Assembly (NCBI GenBank): GCA_036268485.1
Contig: DATAUC010000067.1
Location: 1-64,000, forward strand
DNA: 64,000 bases
Direction of reading: 5' to 3'
Source: Bog-473 sp036268485
GTDB taxonomy: Bacteria > Actinomycetota > Acidimicrobiia > Acidimicrobiales > RAAP-2
The notes beneath the pieces are model-generated. The model did no database searches, was not told where the DNA came from, and saw only the letters and a program-made list of their open reading frames with translations. A program made the position numbers and the translations under genes. Positions 18,603-26,863 of the stretch are shown piece after piece (positions within the stretch are counted from its first letter, which is position 1; each line of letters begins with the position of its first letter).

Positions 18603-19151
18603 ATGGCCGCCTTCGAGAGCGTGAGCGTGTTCTGCGGATCGAGTCCGGGTACTGAGCCCACCTTCGCCGCCGCCGCCCGTCAACTCGGATCCATACTGGC
18701 GGCACAAGGCATTCGTCTGGTCTACGGCGGAGCGTCCGTCGGGCTCATGGGAGTCGTCGCCGATGCCGTGCTGGCCCGTGGCGGCCACGTATCGGGGGTC
18801 ATCACCGAATCCCTGTCAGACCACGAGATCGCCCATTCAGGCCTGGACGAACTCTTCGTGGTGCGCACCATGCACGAGCGCAAGGCCCGCATGGCCGAAC
18901 TCTCGGACGCAGTCATCATGTTGCCTGGCGGCTTCGGCACCTACGAGGAGTTCACCGAATCGGTGACCTGGGTCCAGCTGGGCATCCATTTGAAGCCACA
19001 CGGGATTCTGAATGTCGATGGCTTCTTCCATGGCTTGCTGCAATTCCTGTCCCACGCCACCGAGATGGGCTTCATACGACCGGCCCAGCTGCAGGGCCTG
19101 CACGTGTCCGACGATCCAAATGCCCTGCTGGAGGCCATGGCAGGTTTATAA
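18603..19151 (+). CDS. LOG family protein (cytokinin riboside 5'-monophosphate phosphoribohydrolase type)
   Basis: A 182-residue Rossmann-fold protein. VFCGSSPG and YGGASVGLMG form the nucleotide-binding region, and PGGFGTYEEF carries the PGGxGTxxE catalytic signature. LOG enzymes remove ribose 5-phosphate from nucleoside monophosphates such as AMP or cytokinin precursors; in bacteria the true substrate is often unclear. Start ATG at 18603 with AAGGAG upstream. The length is normal and all key residues are present. Confidence 0.92.
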   Translation: MAAFESVSVFCGSSPGTEPTFAAAARQLGSILAAQGIRLVYGGASVGLMGVVADAVLARGGHVSGVITESLSDHEIAHSGLDELFVVRTMHERKARMAELSDAVIMLPGGFGTYEEFTESVTWVQLGIHLKPHGILNVDGFFHGLLQFLSHATEMGFIRPAQLQGLHVSDDPNALLEAMAGL

Positions 19152-19187
19152 CCTACCTTCCCGACTTATCCTCCAATGTCTATGTAC

Positions 19188-19217
19188 TTGACAAAGTTGA
19201 TCATTTAGATCAAGAAT
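19188..19217 (+). promoter_or_regulatory. Candidate pst promoter with an operator-like repeat in the spacer
   Basis: TTGACA at 19188-19193 is a perfect -35 hexamer; AAGAAT at 19212-19217 is a plausible -10 with 18-base spacing. Within the spacer, TTGATC (19197-19202) and GATCAA (19208-19213) form a perfect inverted repeat around ATTTA. The local AT richness stands out. No GTTCAC-type direct repeat typical of PhoP or RegX3 boxes was seen. Confidence 0.5.
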
Positions 19218-19296
19218 ACTGCCGCTCCGTTTGACGCGGCCGCCGCGCCGTCAGCCTGCGACCTTTGGACCACAAGAGGAATGAGGAAGAAGTACC

Positions 19297-20658
19297 TTGA
19301 CCACCCCAGACTCCGCTCTGTCTCCCCAGCCTGCGACCCGGCGCCGGGCTCGCTCATTTCTCACCGTTGGAGCCGTCGTCCTGGCGGGCGGATTGATCGC
19401 TGCCGCCTGCGGGTCATCGACGCCAACCGCGGCCAAAAAGTCGGGCACCCACCACAAGAAGGCTGAAGCGGCCGGGGCAACGACCACCAGCACGGGAGCC
19501 GGAGCCACCACGACCACGGTGGCGGGAGCAACGACCGCCACGGCGGTCGGTTCGAAGACAACCACCACGGTCAAGGGTGCCCCCGCCAAGGCAACGACCA
19601 CCGCTCCGGCCAAGTCCTCCAGCCCGGGCGGATCGCTCTCGAGCAACGACACGTCGTCCCCTGCCGCCGCCCTGACGGCCGTCGGGGCCAGTTCCATCCA
19701 GCCCTTTTACGGGCGGGTGCTGTTCCAGTACAACCAACTGAACAAGGGCGTGTCCGTCAACTACTCCCCGGCCGGCAGTGGCCCCGGTGTGACGGCCATT
19801 GAGCAGAACACGGCCAGCTTCGGCCAGAGCGAGATCCCGATGACGGCTGCCCAGCTCGCAGCCAGCAAGGGACCCGTCCTGCAGGTCCCAGTGGACCTCG
19901 GCGGTGTCGCCGTTTCGTACCACATCTCAGGCGTGGCCGCCGGGCTCAAGCTCGACGGACCCACCATCGCCAAGATCTACCTGCGCCAGATCACCAACTG
20001 GAACGACTCGGCCATTGCGGCCCTGAATCCGGGCGTGAACCTGCCGAACGAGAACATCATCCCGGTGTTCCGGTCGGACACCTCCGGCCCGGGCTACGAC
20101 CTTGACCAGTACCTCATCGACGCCAGCACCGCCTGGACCGGCGCCATCGGTACCAGCTCCCCGTCGACCACATGGCCCACAGCCGGTCGGGCATCGGGTG
20201 ACTCGGGTCAGCAGCTGAATGCCGGTGTCGCTACCTACATCCAAGAGACCGAGGGTGCCATCGGATTCGTGGAGTACTCCTACTCCCTCGAAGCGAACTT
20301 CACCAACGCTGCTCTGGCCTCGAAGAGCGGCTCGTTCGTCAGCCCTTCGGTCAGCACGATCGCCAATGCAGGCGCTCTGGCCTCGGGCTTGAGCGCCTCC
20401 AACTTCAACATCGTCTACGGATCGGGAGGCTCGACCTACCCGCTGGCCAACTTCAGCTGGGCCCTGATGTACCAGAAGCAGGCCAACACGAACACCGCCA
20501 TCGTCCTCGGAAAGCTCTTCCAGTGGGTGACCACATCGGGCCAGTCCTACTCCCAGGGACTGGGCTATGCGCCGCTCCCGTCCAACGCCGTGACCCTGGC
20601 CCATCAAACCCTTCTGGGGCTGCAAACAGCCGGCGGTCAGGCGATCTTCACCAATTGA
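19297..20658 (+). CDS. pstS: PstS, phosphate ABC transporter substrate-binding lipoprotein
   Basis: Captures phosphate outside the membrane and passes it to PstCA. A lipoprotein signal (GGLIAAACGSS, lipobox Cys) is followed by a Thr/Ala-rich linker of about 80 residues and the binding domain. Phosphate-binding loops are visible: AVGASSIQP, SPAGSGPG, SFGQSEIP and FRSDTSGPGYD. At 453 residues it is longer than the usual 370 because of the linker. The start is a TTG at 19297 with GAGGAAG upstream; the nearby ATG at 19281 is out of frame. First gene of a pstSCAB operon. Confidence 0.95.
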   Translation: MTTPDSALSPQPATRRRARSFLTVGAVVLAGGLIAAACGSSTPTAAKKSGTHHKKAEAAGATTTSTGAGATTTTVAGATTATAVGSKTTTTVKGAPAKATTTAPAKSSSPGGSLSSNDTSSPAAALTAVGASSIQPFYGRVLFQYNQLNKGVSVNYSPAGSGPGVTAIEQNTASFGQSEIPMTAAQLAASKGPVLQVPVDLGGVAVSYHISGVAAGLKLDGPTIAKIYLRQITNWNDSAIAALNPGVNLPNENIIPVFRSDTSGPGYDLDQYLIDASTAWTGAIGTSSPSTTWPTAGRASGDSGQQLNAGVATYIQETEGAIGFVEYSYSLEANFTNAALASKSGSFVSPSVSTIANAGALASGLSASNFNIVYGSGGSTYPLANFSWALMYQKQANTNTAIVLGKLFQWVTTSGQSYSQGLGYAPLPSNAVTLAHQTLLGLQTAGGQAIFTN

Positions 20659-20672
20659 TGCTCGCCAATTAG

Positions 20673-21704
20673 GTGGCGGCCATCAATGGGCCGTCGGAGG
20701 ACACTGGTGTGACCGGCGGCCATTTCGCTGAGGCGCTGGCGAAGCGACGCCAGCGCCCGGGTGGACGCCTGTACGCAGCGGTTCGCTGGGGTGGCACCGT
20801 GGTCTTCGCAGCGGTGGTCATTGCGCTGGTTGTCAGTTTGGTCTGGCAGTCCGCGCCTGCCTTTCGGCACTCGGGCTTCGGATTCATTATCAGCGGAACC
20901 TGGAATCCCGATACCAACCACTTCGGGGCCGGCGTCTTCATCGTCGATACCCTCATCACCACGGGGATCGCGCTGCTCATCGCCATTCCGGTGGGCATCG
21001 GCACGGCCACTGCGCTCTCGGAGTTTCTCCCTCGACGGCTGGCCGGTCCCCTTTCTATTTGTATCGACCTGCTGGCTGCCGTGCCCAGCATTGTGGTCGG
21101 ACTCTGGGCCCTGTTGATTCTGGTTCCGCTGTTCGGACGACACGTCGAGCCCTTCTTGGGCAAGGTGCCGTTGTTGGATCATCTCTTTGGCGGTGGCGAT
21201 CTGGGGTCGGGCATCTTGTTGGCCTCGGTGGTGCTCGCCGTGATGATCCTTCCCACCATGGTGGCGTTGACCCGCACCGCCCTGCAGGGTGTGTCGATCG
21301 CCGACCGTGAAGCAGCGCTGGCGCTGGGCGGTACGCAGTGGCAGGTGGTTCGGCGAGCCGTCATTCCGGGTGCTCGGGCGGGGATTCAGGCAGCGATCAC
21401 GCTGTCGATGGGCCGGGCCCTGGGAGAGGCCATCGCGGTCGCACTGGTCATCGGTGGTGGCGTGGCGGTCCCCCACTCGCTGCTGGCCACCGGCACGACG
21501 CTGGGCTCTGCCGTGGTCAACTTCTTCTCCGAAGCGAACGGCATCCAACGGAGCGCCGTGATCGGCTTGGTCCTGATCCTTCTCATCTTCACGGCCGTAG
21601 TGAACATCGGCGGCCAGCTGCTGTTGCGCCAGAGATCGTCGAAAGCCCCCAACGCTGTTGAGCCAGACGAACTGGCGCCCACCCCGGAAACGGCCTCGGC
21701 ATGA
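20673..21704 (+). CDS. pstC: PstC, phosphate ABC transporter permease
   Basis: Integral membrane subunit with six predicted helices after a cytoplasmic N-terminus. The EAA loop that contacts PstB is visible around EAALALGGTQWQVVRRAVIPG. It contains AAVPSIVVGLW, the helix region typical of Pst permeases. Length 343 aa. GTG start at 20673, 14 bp after pstS; a GTG at 20709 is also in frame. The last four bases overlap pstA (ATGA). Confidence 0.95.
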   Translation: MAAINGPSEDTGVTGGHFAEALAKRRQRPGGRLYAAVRWGGTVVFAAVVIALVVSLVWQSAPAFRHSGFGFIISGTWNPDTNHFGAGVFIVDTLITTGIALLIAIPVGIGTATALSEFLPRRLAGPLSICIDLLAAVPSIVVGLWALLILVPLFGRHVEPFLGKVPLLDHLFGGGDLGSGILLASVVLAVMILPTMVALTRTALQGVSIADREAALALGGTQWQVVRRAVIPGARAGIQAAITLSMGRALGEAIAVALVIGGGVAVPHSLLATGTTLGSAVVNFFSEANGIQRSAVIGLVLILLIFTAVVNIGGQLLLRQRSSKAPNAVEPDELAPTPETASA

Positions 21705-22639
21705 CGGTCGGAGCCGACCTCACCACGCGTGGCCAGGCCGACCTTCTCTCCGATGAGGCCATTGCGCGTCGTCGGGCGGTGGTTCGTGAGGCCAGCCGGA
21801 ACTCACTGCGGCGGCGGCGCATCATCGGGAACGCCACCCGTGTGGCGTGCTACGTGGCCTTGGTCATCGCCCTCATCCCGCTCGTCGCCCTCCTCACCTA
21901 CACCATCAGTCGCGGCGCCAAGGGTCTCTCTGCCGCCTTCTTCACCCAGTTGCCCGTACCGCAAGGTGTGCCCGGTGGCGGAATCTCCAACGCCATCATC
22001 GGTACGCTCATCATCGTCGGCCTCGCAGCCGCCATGGCCATCCCGATCGGCCTGGCCGTTGCCCTGTTCCTAATTGAACGCCAGGGCAAGGTGGCAGCCA
22101 CCATCCGTTTTGTGGCCGATGTCATGTCGGGCGTCCCCTCCATAGCCATCGGCGTGTTCGCCTACGCCCTCATCGTGGTACCGGCGGGCCACTACTCGGG
22201 ATTCTCGGGCAGCTTCGCGCTGGCCGTCCTCATGGTGCCGATCATCGTGCGGGCGGATGAAACGGCCATGCGCACGGTCCCCGAAGATCTGTGGGATGCC
22301 GCGCTGGCCTTGGGCGCCCCACCGTCGCGAGTGGCCCGTTCAGTGGTGCTCCGTGGCGCGCTGCCTGGAGTCGTCACGGGCAACCTGCTGGCAGTGGCCC
22401 GGGCGGTCGGTGAAACCGCCCCGTTGCTCTTCACCGCCATTGGCAGCACCTTTCTCGAAGCCAACCCGTTCCAGCCCATGAATGCCATGCCACTGACCAT
22501 CTACTCCGACGGGACACAGCCGGACCCCCATCTACAAACAGTGGCCTGGGCCACCGCGCTCTCCCTCCTGGCCTTTGTCCTGCTGCTCAGCATCGTGGCC
22601 CGCCTCTTCGCCTCTCGATTGACCCGACATGCCAGATAG
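21701..22639 (+). CDS. pstA: PstA, phosphate ABC transporter permease
   Basis: Second membrane subunit, 312 residues, with about six helices and an EAA loop (DAALALGAPPSRVARSVVLRG). SGVPSIAIGVFAY matches the Pst permease signature. It overlaps pstC by the ATGA quartet and pstB by 11 bases, showing tight translational coupling. Confidence 0.95.
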   Translation: MTVGADLTTRGQADLLSDEAIARRRAVVREASRNSLRRRRIIGNATRVACYVALVIALIPLVALLTYTISRGAKGLSAAFFTQLPVPQGVPGGGISNAIIGTLIIVGLAAAMAIPIGLAVALFLIERQGKVAATIRFVADVMSGVPSIAIGVFAYALIVVPAGHYSGFSGSFALAVLMVPIIVRADETAMRTVPEDLWDAALALGAPPSRVARSVVLRGALPGVVTGNLLAVARAVGETAPLLFTAIGSTFLEANPFQPMNAMPLTIYSDGTQPDPHLQTVAWATALSLLAFVLLLSIVARLFASRLTRHAR

Positions 22640-23426
22640 CCCCGCCGACAACGCCGTCACGCTCGAACATGTCACCGTGACCTATGGCAGGGTGGAGAAC
22701 GCCAAACAGGTCGCCGTACGCGATGTGAACCTGGAACTTCCGAGGAACACCGTCACCGCGCTGCTGGGACCTTCTGGGTGCGGCAAGACCACCATCTTGC
22801 GCTCGATCAACCGTCTGCACGATCACACCACCGGCAAAGTTGATGGCACGATCCGCATTGGCGATCTCGATGTCTACGCCCGTGACACCCAACCCGAAAT
22901 TGTGCGAACCAGGGTGGGGATGGTGTTCCAGCGGCCCAACTTGTTCCCGACCCTGGGCATCTTCGACAATGTGGTGTCAGGGCTCCGAATGAACGGCGTC
23001 AAGAAACGCCCCTTCCTCATTGAGGCGGCCGAGGCGGCGTTGCGTCAGGCCGGACTGTGGGACTCGGTCAAGAACCGCCTGCGCTCTCCGGCTATTCGCC
23101 TTTCTGGCGGCCAACAGCAACGCCTCTGCATCGCCCGTGCGCTGGCCGTCGAGCCGGAGGTCCTTCTCCTGGACGAACCATGTTCGGCCCTCGATCCCAT
23201 GGCGTCAGCGCACATAGAGCAGCTCATCACCGAGTTGTCGTCCCACCTGACCATCGCTCTGGTCACCCACAACTTGTTCCAGGCAACCAGGATCGCTGAC
23301 CGGACTGCGGTATTTCTGCTCGGACAAGAGGCCGGCGAACTCGTCGAGGTAGGACCCACGGCTGGCATCTTCAACAGTCCGCAGGATCCCCGCACTCAGG
23401 CGTACGTCACCGGCCACATCGGTTAA
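22629..23426 (+). CDS. pstB: PstB, phosphate ABC transporter ATPase
   Basis: The 265-residue ATPase that powers phosphate import. Walker A GPSGCGKTT, Q-loop VFQRPNLFP, signature RLSGGQQQRLCIARAL, Walker B LLLDEPCSALDP and H-loop VTHN are intact. Family length is about 255. The gene begins inside the end of pstA. The usual following phoU is absent; the next gene begins 107 bp downstream and encodes a hemerythrin-like protein. Confidence 0.96.
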   Translation: MPDSPADNAVTLEHVTVTYGRVENAKQVAVRDVNLELPRNTVTALLGPSGCGKTTILRSINRLHDHTTGKVDGTIRIGDLDVYARDTQPEIVRTRVGMVFQRPNLFPTLGIFDNVVSGLRMNGVKKRPFLIEAAEAALRQAGLWDSVKNRLRSPAIRLSGGQQQRLCIARALAVEPEVLLLDEPCSALDPMASAHIEQLITELSSHLTIALVTHNLFQATRIADRTAVFLLGQEAGELVEVGPTAGIFNSPQDPRTQAYVTGHIG

Positions 23427-23533
23427 TACAACTCCGAACTCCTCCTGACTGCCACCTGCGTTGCGCTTGGCCGCCCATCTCTTTGGGAATAGAGAGAGCA
23501 GGCACCAAAAGGCCGAGTTCAAAGGAGATAGTC

Positions 23534-24205
23534 ATGGGACAGAGGGCCACCACATCTGCCAATCTCACGGCGTTGGACCTGCTCGATTCAGAAGACCGAG
23601 AGATTCGTGCCCTCTTCAATGAGCTGGAAAATACCAGAGACTCCTCGGTGGAAACACGGGCCAAGCACGGCGATCTGGCCAAGCAGCTGATACGCCACGT
23701 GGCCACACGCGAGTCCGCCCTGACCGACGTGGTGAACGGGTTGTCCCACGACACGACGCTGGGTGACGTGGCCGACCGCATGGACTTCCTCACCGATGAC
23801 CGACGCATCCTCGTCAGTCGACTTGAACACATGTCGCGCGGTGTCCAGGGCATCAACTTGAACACGGGACAGGACTTCGATGGCGAACTCGAGACACTCA
23901 TGCAGTTGATGCGGAAGGAAATCGATTGGGAGCTTTCGACGGCTATTCCCTCCATTCGAGATCTTACCGATGCATCGACGCAGCAAGAGGCCTTCCACAG
24001 CGCCCATCACACGCGACGGCATGCGCCAACCAATCTCAGTCCCGGGGGTCCCCGCTGGTACGAGCGGGCGCCGTTGCTCTCTCGGATTGTCACCGTGTAC
24101 GACCATCTACGGGACTTCCCACGGGCCTCCAGGGGCTCCCGACACTCTCACGTCGCCCCACCGGAAAGGAGAACGTCCGATGCCGCAGGCAGCATGGACC
24201 GCTAA
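23534..24205 (+). CDS. Hemerythrin/HHE-like helical protein lacking most metal ligands
   Basis: A 223-residue mostly helical protein. The layout (LLDSEDREIRALFNELEN, then LIRHVATRESALTDVV, then an ending like HAPTNLSPGGPRWYERAPLL) resembles actinobacterial HHE cation-binding proteins, which usually bind a di-iron centre through His and Glu. Here the first ligand position (normally HxxI) is Arg, and only RHVATRE keeps a His/Glu pair, so iron binding is doubtful. Start ATG at 23534 with AAAGGAG; the frame is open 17 codons further upstream. It lies downstream of pst, where phoU might be expected, but it is not recognisably PhoU. Confidence 0.6.
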   Translation: MGQRATTSANLTALDLLDSEDREIRALFNELENTRDSSVETRAKHGDLAKQLIRHVATRESALTDVVNGLSHDTTLGDVADRMDFLTDDRRILVSRLEHMSRGVQGINLNTGQDFDGELETLMQLMRKEIDWELSTAIPSIRDLTDASTQQEAFHSAHHTRRHAPTNLSPGGPRWYERAPLLSRIVTVYDHLRDFPRASRGSRHSHVAPPERRTSDAAGSMDR

Positions 24206-24506
24206 GCGGGAACGGCAGTACGAACACATAAAGTCCGGGCTCGAAGACCGGGGAGACTCTGAGCAGCTAGCCGAGGAAATTGCGGCCAGGACGGTCAACA
24301 AGGCTCGAGCTCGGAGCGGGGAAGCCAAGGAAGCCAGTCCCGTGTCGACGCACGACATCTCATCGAGTCGGCGCGGGGGTCTTCGGTCCCATAAGGGAGG
24401 GGGAGGCCGGACTCGCGATCAGCTCTACGAGGAAGCTCGCCGCAAGGGCGTCGACGGCCGGTCCAAGATGAACAAGGCGCAGCTGGAGCGAGCGGTAGAC
24501 CACTAA
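24180..24506 (+). CDS. Small basic protein of the 'plasmid stabilization protein' / DUF7218 type
   Basis: A 108-residue highly charged protein: KRERQYEHIKSGLEDRG, EEIAARTVNKARARSGEA, a Gly/Arg-rich middle, and a C-terminal helix-extension-helix like the Rho N-terminal or SAP fold (LYEEARRKGVDGRSKMNKAQ). Relatives are often named plasmid stabilization proteins, but the evidence for that role is thin. The composition suits nucleic-acid binding. Start ATG at 24180 with AAGGAG; it overlaps the preceding gene by 26 bases. A perfect palindrome CGGATCC-TG-GGATCCG lies just after the stop at 24510-24525. Confidence 0.75.
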   Translation: MPQAAWTAKRERQYEHIKSGLEDRGDSEQLAEEIAARTVNKARARSGEAKEASPVSTHDISSSRRGGLRSHKGGGGRTRDQLYEEARRKGVDGRSKMNKAQLERAVDH

Positions 24507-24551
24507 GCGCGGATCCTGGGATCCGAAGAGCGGCAGCGCGAAACTCTCCCT

Positions 24552-24908
24552 ATGGATCTGCCTTCCAAGCTTCAAATCAAGCCGGGACAACAGCTGCTCA
24601 GTGTCTTGACACCTGAGAGCGTCGAGCCGGCGTTGGTCGACGTCACCGCTTCCCGCGACGACGGCGCAACGACCGGCCTCATCGTCTTCACCACCGATCG
24701 GTCGGCGCTCGAACAGCAACGGACCCGCATCGCTGAGTCCGCCCTGGGGGATCGTCTCACCTGGGTGGCCTACCCCAAAGCGGGCCAGCTCGGAACGGAC
24801 CTGAATCGAGATTTACTGGCTGCCCTGCTGGAGGAAAGCGGCCTGCAACCCGTTCGACAAGTGGCCATTGACGGCATCTGGTCGGCGCTCCGATTTCGTC
24901 CTGCGTGA
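24552..24908 (+). CDS. DUF3052-like protein
   Basis: A 118-residue protein that begins with LQIKPGQQLLSV and contains LIVFTTDRSALEQQ, LTWVAYPKAG, TDLNRDLLAALLEESGL and the ending AIDGIWSALRFRP. This order matches DUF3052, small alpha/beta proteins of unknown function found in many actinobacteria. No catalytic residues can be proposed. The ribosome site is weak. It is convergent with the flotillin gene, the stops being one base apart. Confidence 0.75.
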   Translation: MDLPSKLQIKPGQQLLSVLTPESVEPALVDVTASRDDGATTGLIVFTTDRSALEQQRTRIAESALGDRLTWVAYPKAGQLGTDLNRDLLAALLEESGLQPVRQVAIDGIWSALRFRPA

Positions 24909-24909
24909 C

Positions 24910-26316
24910 TTACGGCTCAGACGCGACGGGCGGTGATGACGTGGCGCCATTGGTCGAGCCGGTCAGCAAGTCTGGCGTTACAAACTGGCCCGCCGCCTCG
25001 ACGCCGCTCTCCCCCACGGCCTTACGGAGGGTGTCGTAGATCGTGAGGCCCTGGGCTACGACGCCCGTCAGGACCTGATTGATCCCTTCAGAGCCATTGA
25101 GGACCGTCAGGGTGGAACCCTTAATGCCTTCGGCCGCGGCCGCCACGAGCTCGGGCAACATCTCGATCAGCTTGTTGGCCGCGATGAGCGCCTGATTGCC
25201 CTCCGACAGTGCATCAGCCCTCATGTTGATGGCCTTGGCTTCGGCTTCGGCCACCGTTCTCTTGGCGTAGGCGTCACCATCGGCTTCGTGCTTCTTGGCC
25301 GTGGCATCAGCTTCCGCCTTGACGGTCTCCGCCTCGGCCCCAGCTTCGGCCAGCTTCCGCTGCCGATTGGCCTCCGCTTCGGTCTGGAAGTTGACGGTGT
25401 CGCGAGAGGCTTCGGCGATTGTCCTTTGGCGGAAGGCTTCGGCATCGGTCTCCGCCTTGACCCGGTCGCGGTTGGCGTCAGCGGTCGTCCGGGTCCGGTA
25501 CGCCTCCGCATCGGCCGGTCGGCGCACTTCTGCTTCAAGCTGCTTTTCTTTCAGGTCCGCTGCTCGCTCGGCCAGCACGGTCTGCTGGGCGATCACGTCC
25601 TGCGTCGCCTTGGCGGCGGCCAGAGGTCCGGCCTGGGCTGCCGCAGCCATGGCCTGCTCGGTCTCAGCATTGAATCCTGCTCGTTTGATCGCAGTATCGC
25701 GCTCGTATTCCGCCTTGAGCGCCTGGGCCGCCTGCTCCTGTTGGGTGGCCGCTTGGTCCGCATGGGCGCTGGCGATGCGGGCTTGGCTCGCCATCTCCGC
25801 CGCAAAGGGCGCCGCGATGTTGTTGATGTACCCCGTGGAGTCCTCAATCTCCTGAATCTGCAGCGAGTCGACGACGATGCCCAGCTTCTCCATCTCTCCG
25901 TGGCTGCCCTCCTTCACTTCTTGGGACAGACGGTCGCGCTCCCGGATGATTTCCTCCACCGTGAGGCTGCCGATGATGGACCGGAGGTGACCGGCAAAGA
26001 TACGGCCGACCAGTTCCTCCATGTTGTTCTGCTCGGAGAGAAAGCGTCTTGCCGCGTTGGCAATGGAGGCCGTGTCATCGCCAATCTTGAAGGCTGCGAT
26101 GGCGCGGATGTGCAGTCGGATCCCTTGCGTGGTGATGCAGTCCTCGGCAATTTCCGCCTCCTGCAGGGAGAGCGACAGGAACCGTGCCTTCTGCTTTACG
26201 GGAAGGACAAAGCATCCATGTCCGGTCACAATGCGGAACTGGGTGTCTTCCTGCTTGCGGCGGGAACCCGAGATCAGAAGCGCCTCATTCGGCGCTGGAA
26301 CATGCCAGAACAGCAT
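24910..26316 (-). CDS. Flotillin-like SPFH domain protein
   Basis: A 468-residue protein: an SPFH/band 7 domain (residues about 1-190, with GIRLHIRAIAAFKIGDD and LGIVVDSLQIQEI), then a long Ala/Glu-rich coiled coil (about 190-390), then a flotillin-type tail (ANKLIEMLPELVAAAAEGIK). Flotillins scaffold membrane microdomains. No N-terminal transmembrane hairpin is seen; association would need a hydrophobic surface or acylation. Start ATG at 26316 with a strong GAGGAGG site. It follows the NfeD-like gene by 14 bases, the usual partner arrangement. Confidence 0.88.
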   Translation of the reverse strand: MLFWHVPAPNEALLISGSRRKQEDTQFRIVTGHGCFVLPVKQKARFLSLSLQEAEIAEDCITTQGIRLHIRAIAAFKIGDDTASIANAARRFLSEQNNMEELVGRIFAGHLRSIIGSLTVEEIIRERDRLSQEVKEGSHGEMEKLGIVVDSLQIQEIEDSTGYINNIAAPFAAEMASQARIASAHADQAATQQEQAAQALKAEYERDTAIKRAGFNAETEQAMAAAAQAGPLAAAKATQDVIAQQTVLAERAADLKEKQLEAEVRRPADAEAYRTRTTADANRDRVKAETDAEAFRQRTIAEASRDTVNFQTEAEANRQRKLAEAGAEAETVKAEADATAKKHEADGDAYAKRTVAEAEAKAINMRADALSEGNQALIAANKLIEMLPELVAAAAEGIKGSTLTVLNGSEGINQVLTGVVAQGLTIYDTLRKAVGESGVEAAGQFVTPDLLTGSTNGATSSPPVASEP

Positions 26317-26330
26317 TTATGCCTCCTCAA

Positions 26331-26540
26331 TCAGCATGGCGTCACCGACACGGTTCGGCCCGACAAGCATTCAACGACGACAACGCGAGAATTTTTGGCA
26401 ACGGGTTCATCGCACAACGCAGCGAAGGTTTCCGTTCCCCCCCGAATGGCCAAGATGACCTCCCCGGCATGACCGGGAGATATGGCCAGCGTCACCCGCC
26501 CCACCTTCCCGATCATGTCCTGGTCCAGCTGGTCCGCCAT
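26331..26540 (-). CDS. NfeD-like beta-barrel mini-protein, flotillin partner
   Basis: A 69-residue protein (GKVGRVTLAISPGHAGEVIL ... VVVECLSGRTVSVTP) that matches only the OB-like C-terminal barrel of NfeD proteins. It lacks the membrane helices and the ClpP-like protease of full NfeD. NfeD proteins pair with flotillin/SPFH proteins and are thought to control their assembly. The start ATG at 26540 has a GGAG site; the stop is 14 bases before the flotillin start. Confidence 0.75.
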   Translation of the reverse strand: MADQLDQDMIGKVGRVTLAISPGHAGEVILAIRGGTETFAALCDEPVAKNSRVVVVECLSGRTVSVTPC

Positions 26541-26863
26541 GCTCGACGCTCCTCGATCCTTCTCACACGAACTTAGCGGCGGATTTTCTTTTCTGCCCCC
26601 GCCCGCTCCGGTCTCCAGAGTAGGAGGTCTGGCCCGCCGACAGATATAGGCCGAATGGACCATTGGATGCCCGCCGCACCGAGGTCGAGCACTCAAATGG
26701 AGCCATTTGGCCCATATGAAACGGGCGGTCATTTCCTTAGGGTGCAGGAGAGGTCGCACGAAAACGGGTCTTCCGGACCCGGAGGCAAGAGCGGGGATAG
26801 CTGGATGAGGCACCACATCACAATCGCTGGCAACCATCCGGCGGAATCCATGGAGCAGATGCG
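26541..26863. other. AT-richer intergenic region with two related inverted repeats
   Basis: No convincing gene. It holds AATGG-A-CCATT at 26654-26664 and CAAATGG-AG-CCATTTG at 26694-26709, two palindromes with the same core about 41 bp apart, as expected for paired operators. A 70-codon plus-strand frame (26655-26867) ends in a GTGA overlap with the next gene but its composition is not protein-like. Confidence 0.5.

Noticed and set aside
23534..24205. The gene after pstB as a PhoU replacement
   Set aside because: Position is suggestive, but the sequence lacks the PhoU metal-binding repeats and fits an HHE-like protein better.
24510..24525. CGGATCC-TG-GGATCCG palindrome as a transcription terminator
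   Set aside because: The loop is only two bases and no T-run follows, so a terminator hairpin is unlikely; kept as a note in the gene entry.
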